Below, piece by piece: positions 63,886 through 64,000 of a stretch of 64,000 nt of DNA. A program made the position numbers and the translations under genes. The stretch lies in the NCBI GenBank assembly GCA_023457255.1, contig JAEWMB010000045.1, forward strand, positions 42,375 to 106,374, read 5' to 3'. The notes beneath the pieces are model-generated. The model was not told where the DNA came from, made no database searches, and saw only the letters and a program-made list of their open reading frames with translations. Position 1 is the first letter of the stretch, and every line of letters starts with the position of its first letter. Source of the stretch: Bacillota bacterium (GTDB taxonomy: Bacteria; Bacillota; Clostridia; Lachnospirales; Lachnospiraceae).

Positions 63886-64000
63886 CATGAACGTGTTCCA
63901 TTAGCAAGCACTCGAAGTGTCATTTTTTGAAAACATAACAAATTACAGATTCAAAATGCTTTCCAAGTGCCTTTCAGGATTCGTTCCAATCGCGAAACGT

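Overview
The window is chromosomal DNA from a low-GC, Gram-positive, anaerobic, spore-forming Clostridia-type bacterium. The Lachnospiraceae (Lachnoclostridium/Clostridium phytofermentans neighbourhood) are the best guess, inferred from gene content: a V/A-type ATPase, a membrane pyrophosphatase, an mcsA-mcsB-clpC stress operon, T-box leaders, proteins with SH3b, Big2 and cadherin-like domains, and AT-rich intergenic DNA. Most genes are on the minus strand. No rRNA operon, CRISPR array, prophage or intact transposase was seen.

Layout. 1-6.3 kb: 5' part of tgt, membrane pyrophosphatase hppA, a membrane-anchored unknown protein lying between an 82-bp duplicated 3' end of map and the intact map gene, and a VTT-family membrane protein. 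6.3-15.2 kb: nine-gene V/A-ATPase operon in the order H-C-I-K-F-E-A-B-D. 15.5-19.1 kb: asnA, a broken sensor gene, a ferritin-like coat-type gene, tRNA-Trp, and two copies of a ~100-bp MITE-like hairpin. 19.1-24 kb: FAD oxidoreductase, a chemoreceptor with a sigma-28-type promoter, and an orphan TAXI-type binding lipoprotein under a palindromic promoter. 24-27.7 kb: an operon of PQQ-like propeller, an apparently circularly permuted amino-acid binding protein, and an ABC permease with an acidic tail; no ATPase gene accompanies it. 28-35.3 kb: radA with small unknown genes, then GntR-mcsA-mcsB-clpC. 35.3-40.7 kb: two exported cell-surface proteins. 40.9-50.1 kb: purM-purN-purD, a four-module sulfur-trafficking flavoprotein, a third MITE-like copy, purE and an M29 peptidase. 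50.3-54 kb: small membrane proteins and a large Big2-domain surface protein. 54.2-58.3 kb: pheS-pheT with a T-box leader. 58.4-64 kb: a YihY-type membrane protein, a SpoIID-domain protein and trpS with its own T-box leader.

How the genes fit together. The pyrophosphatase and the V/A-ATPase are both ion pumps, and residues in both favour proton over sodium. pheST and trpS are each preceded by a T-box whose specifier reads as the matching codon (UUC, UGG), and the tRNA-Trp gene read by the trpS leader is also in the window. The clpC operon is headed by a YtrA-like GntR regulator in the position where CtsR usually sits, with a palindrome over its -10 box. The parts most worth following up are the permuted binding-protein operon, the map duplication and its cargo gene, the dispersed hairpin family, and the repeated hairpins between the rotor-ring gene and the next ATPase gene.
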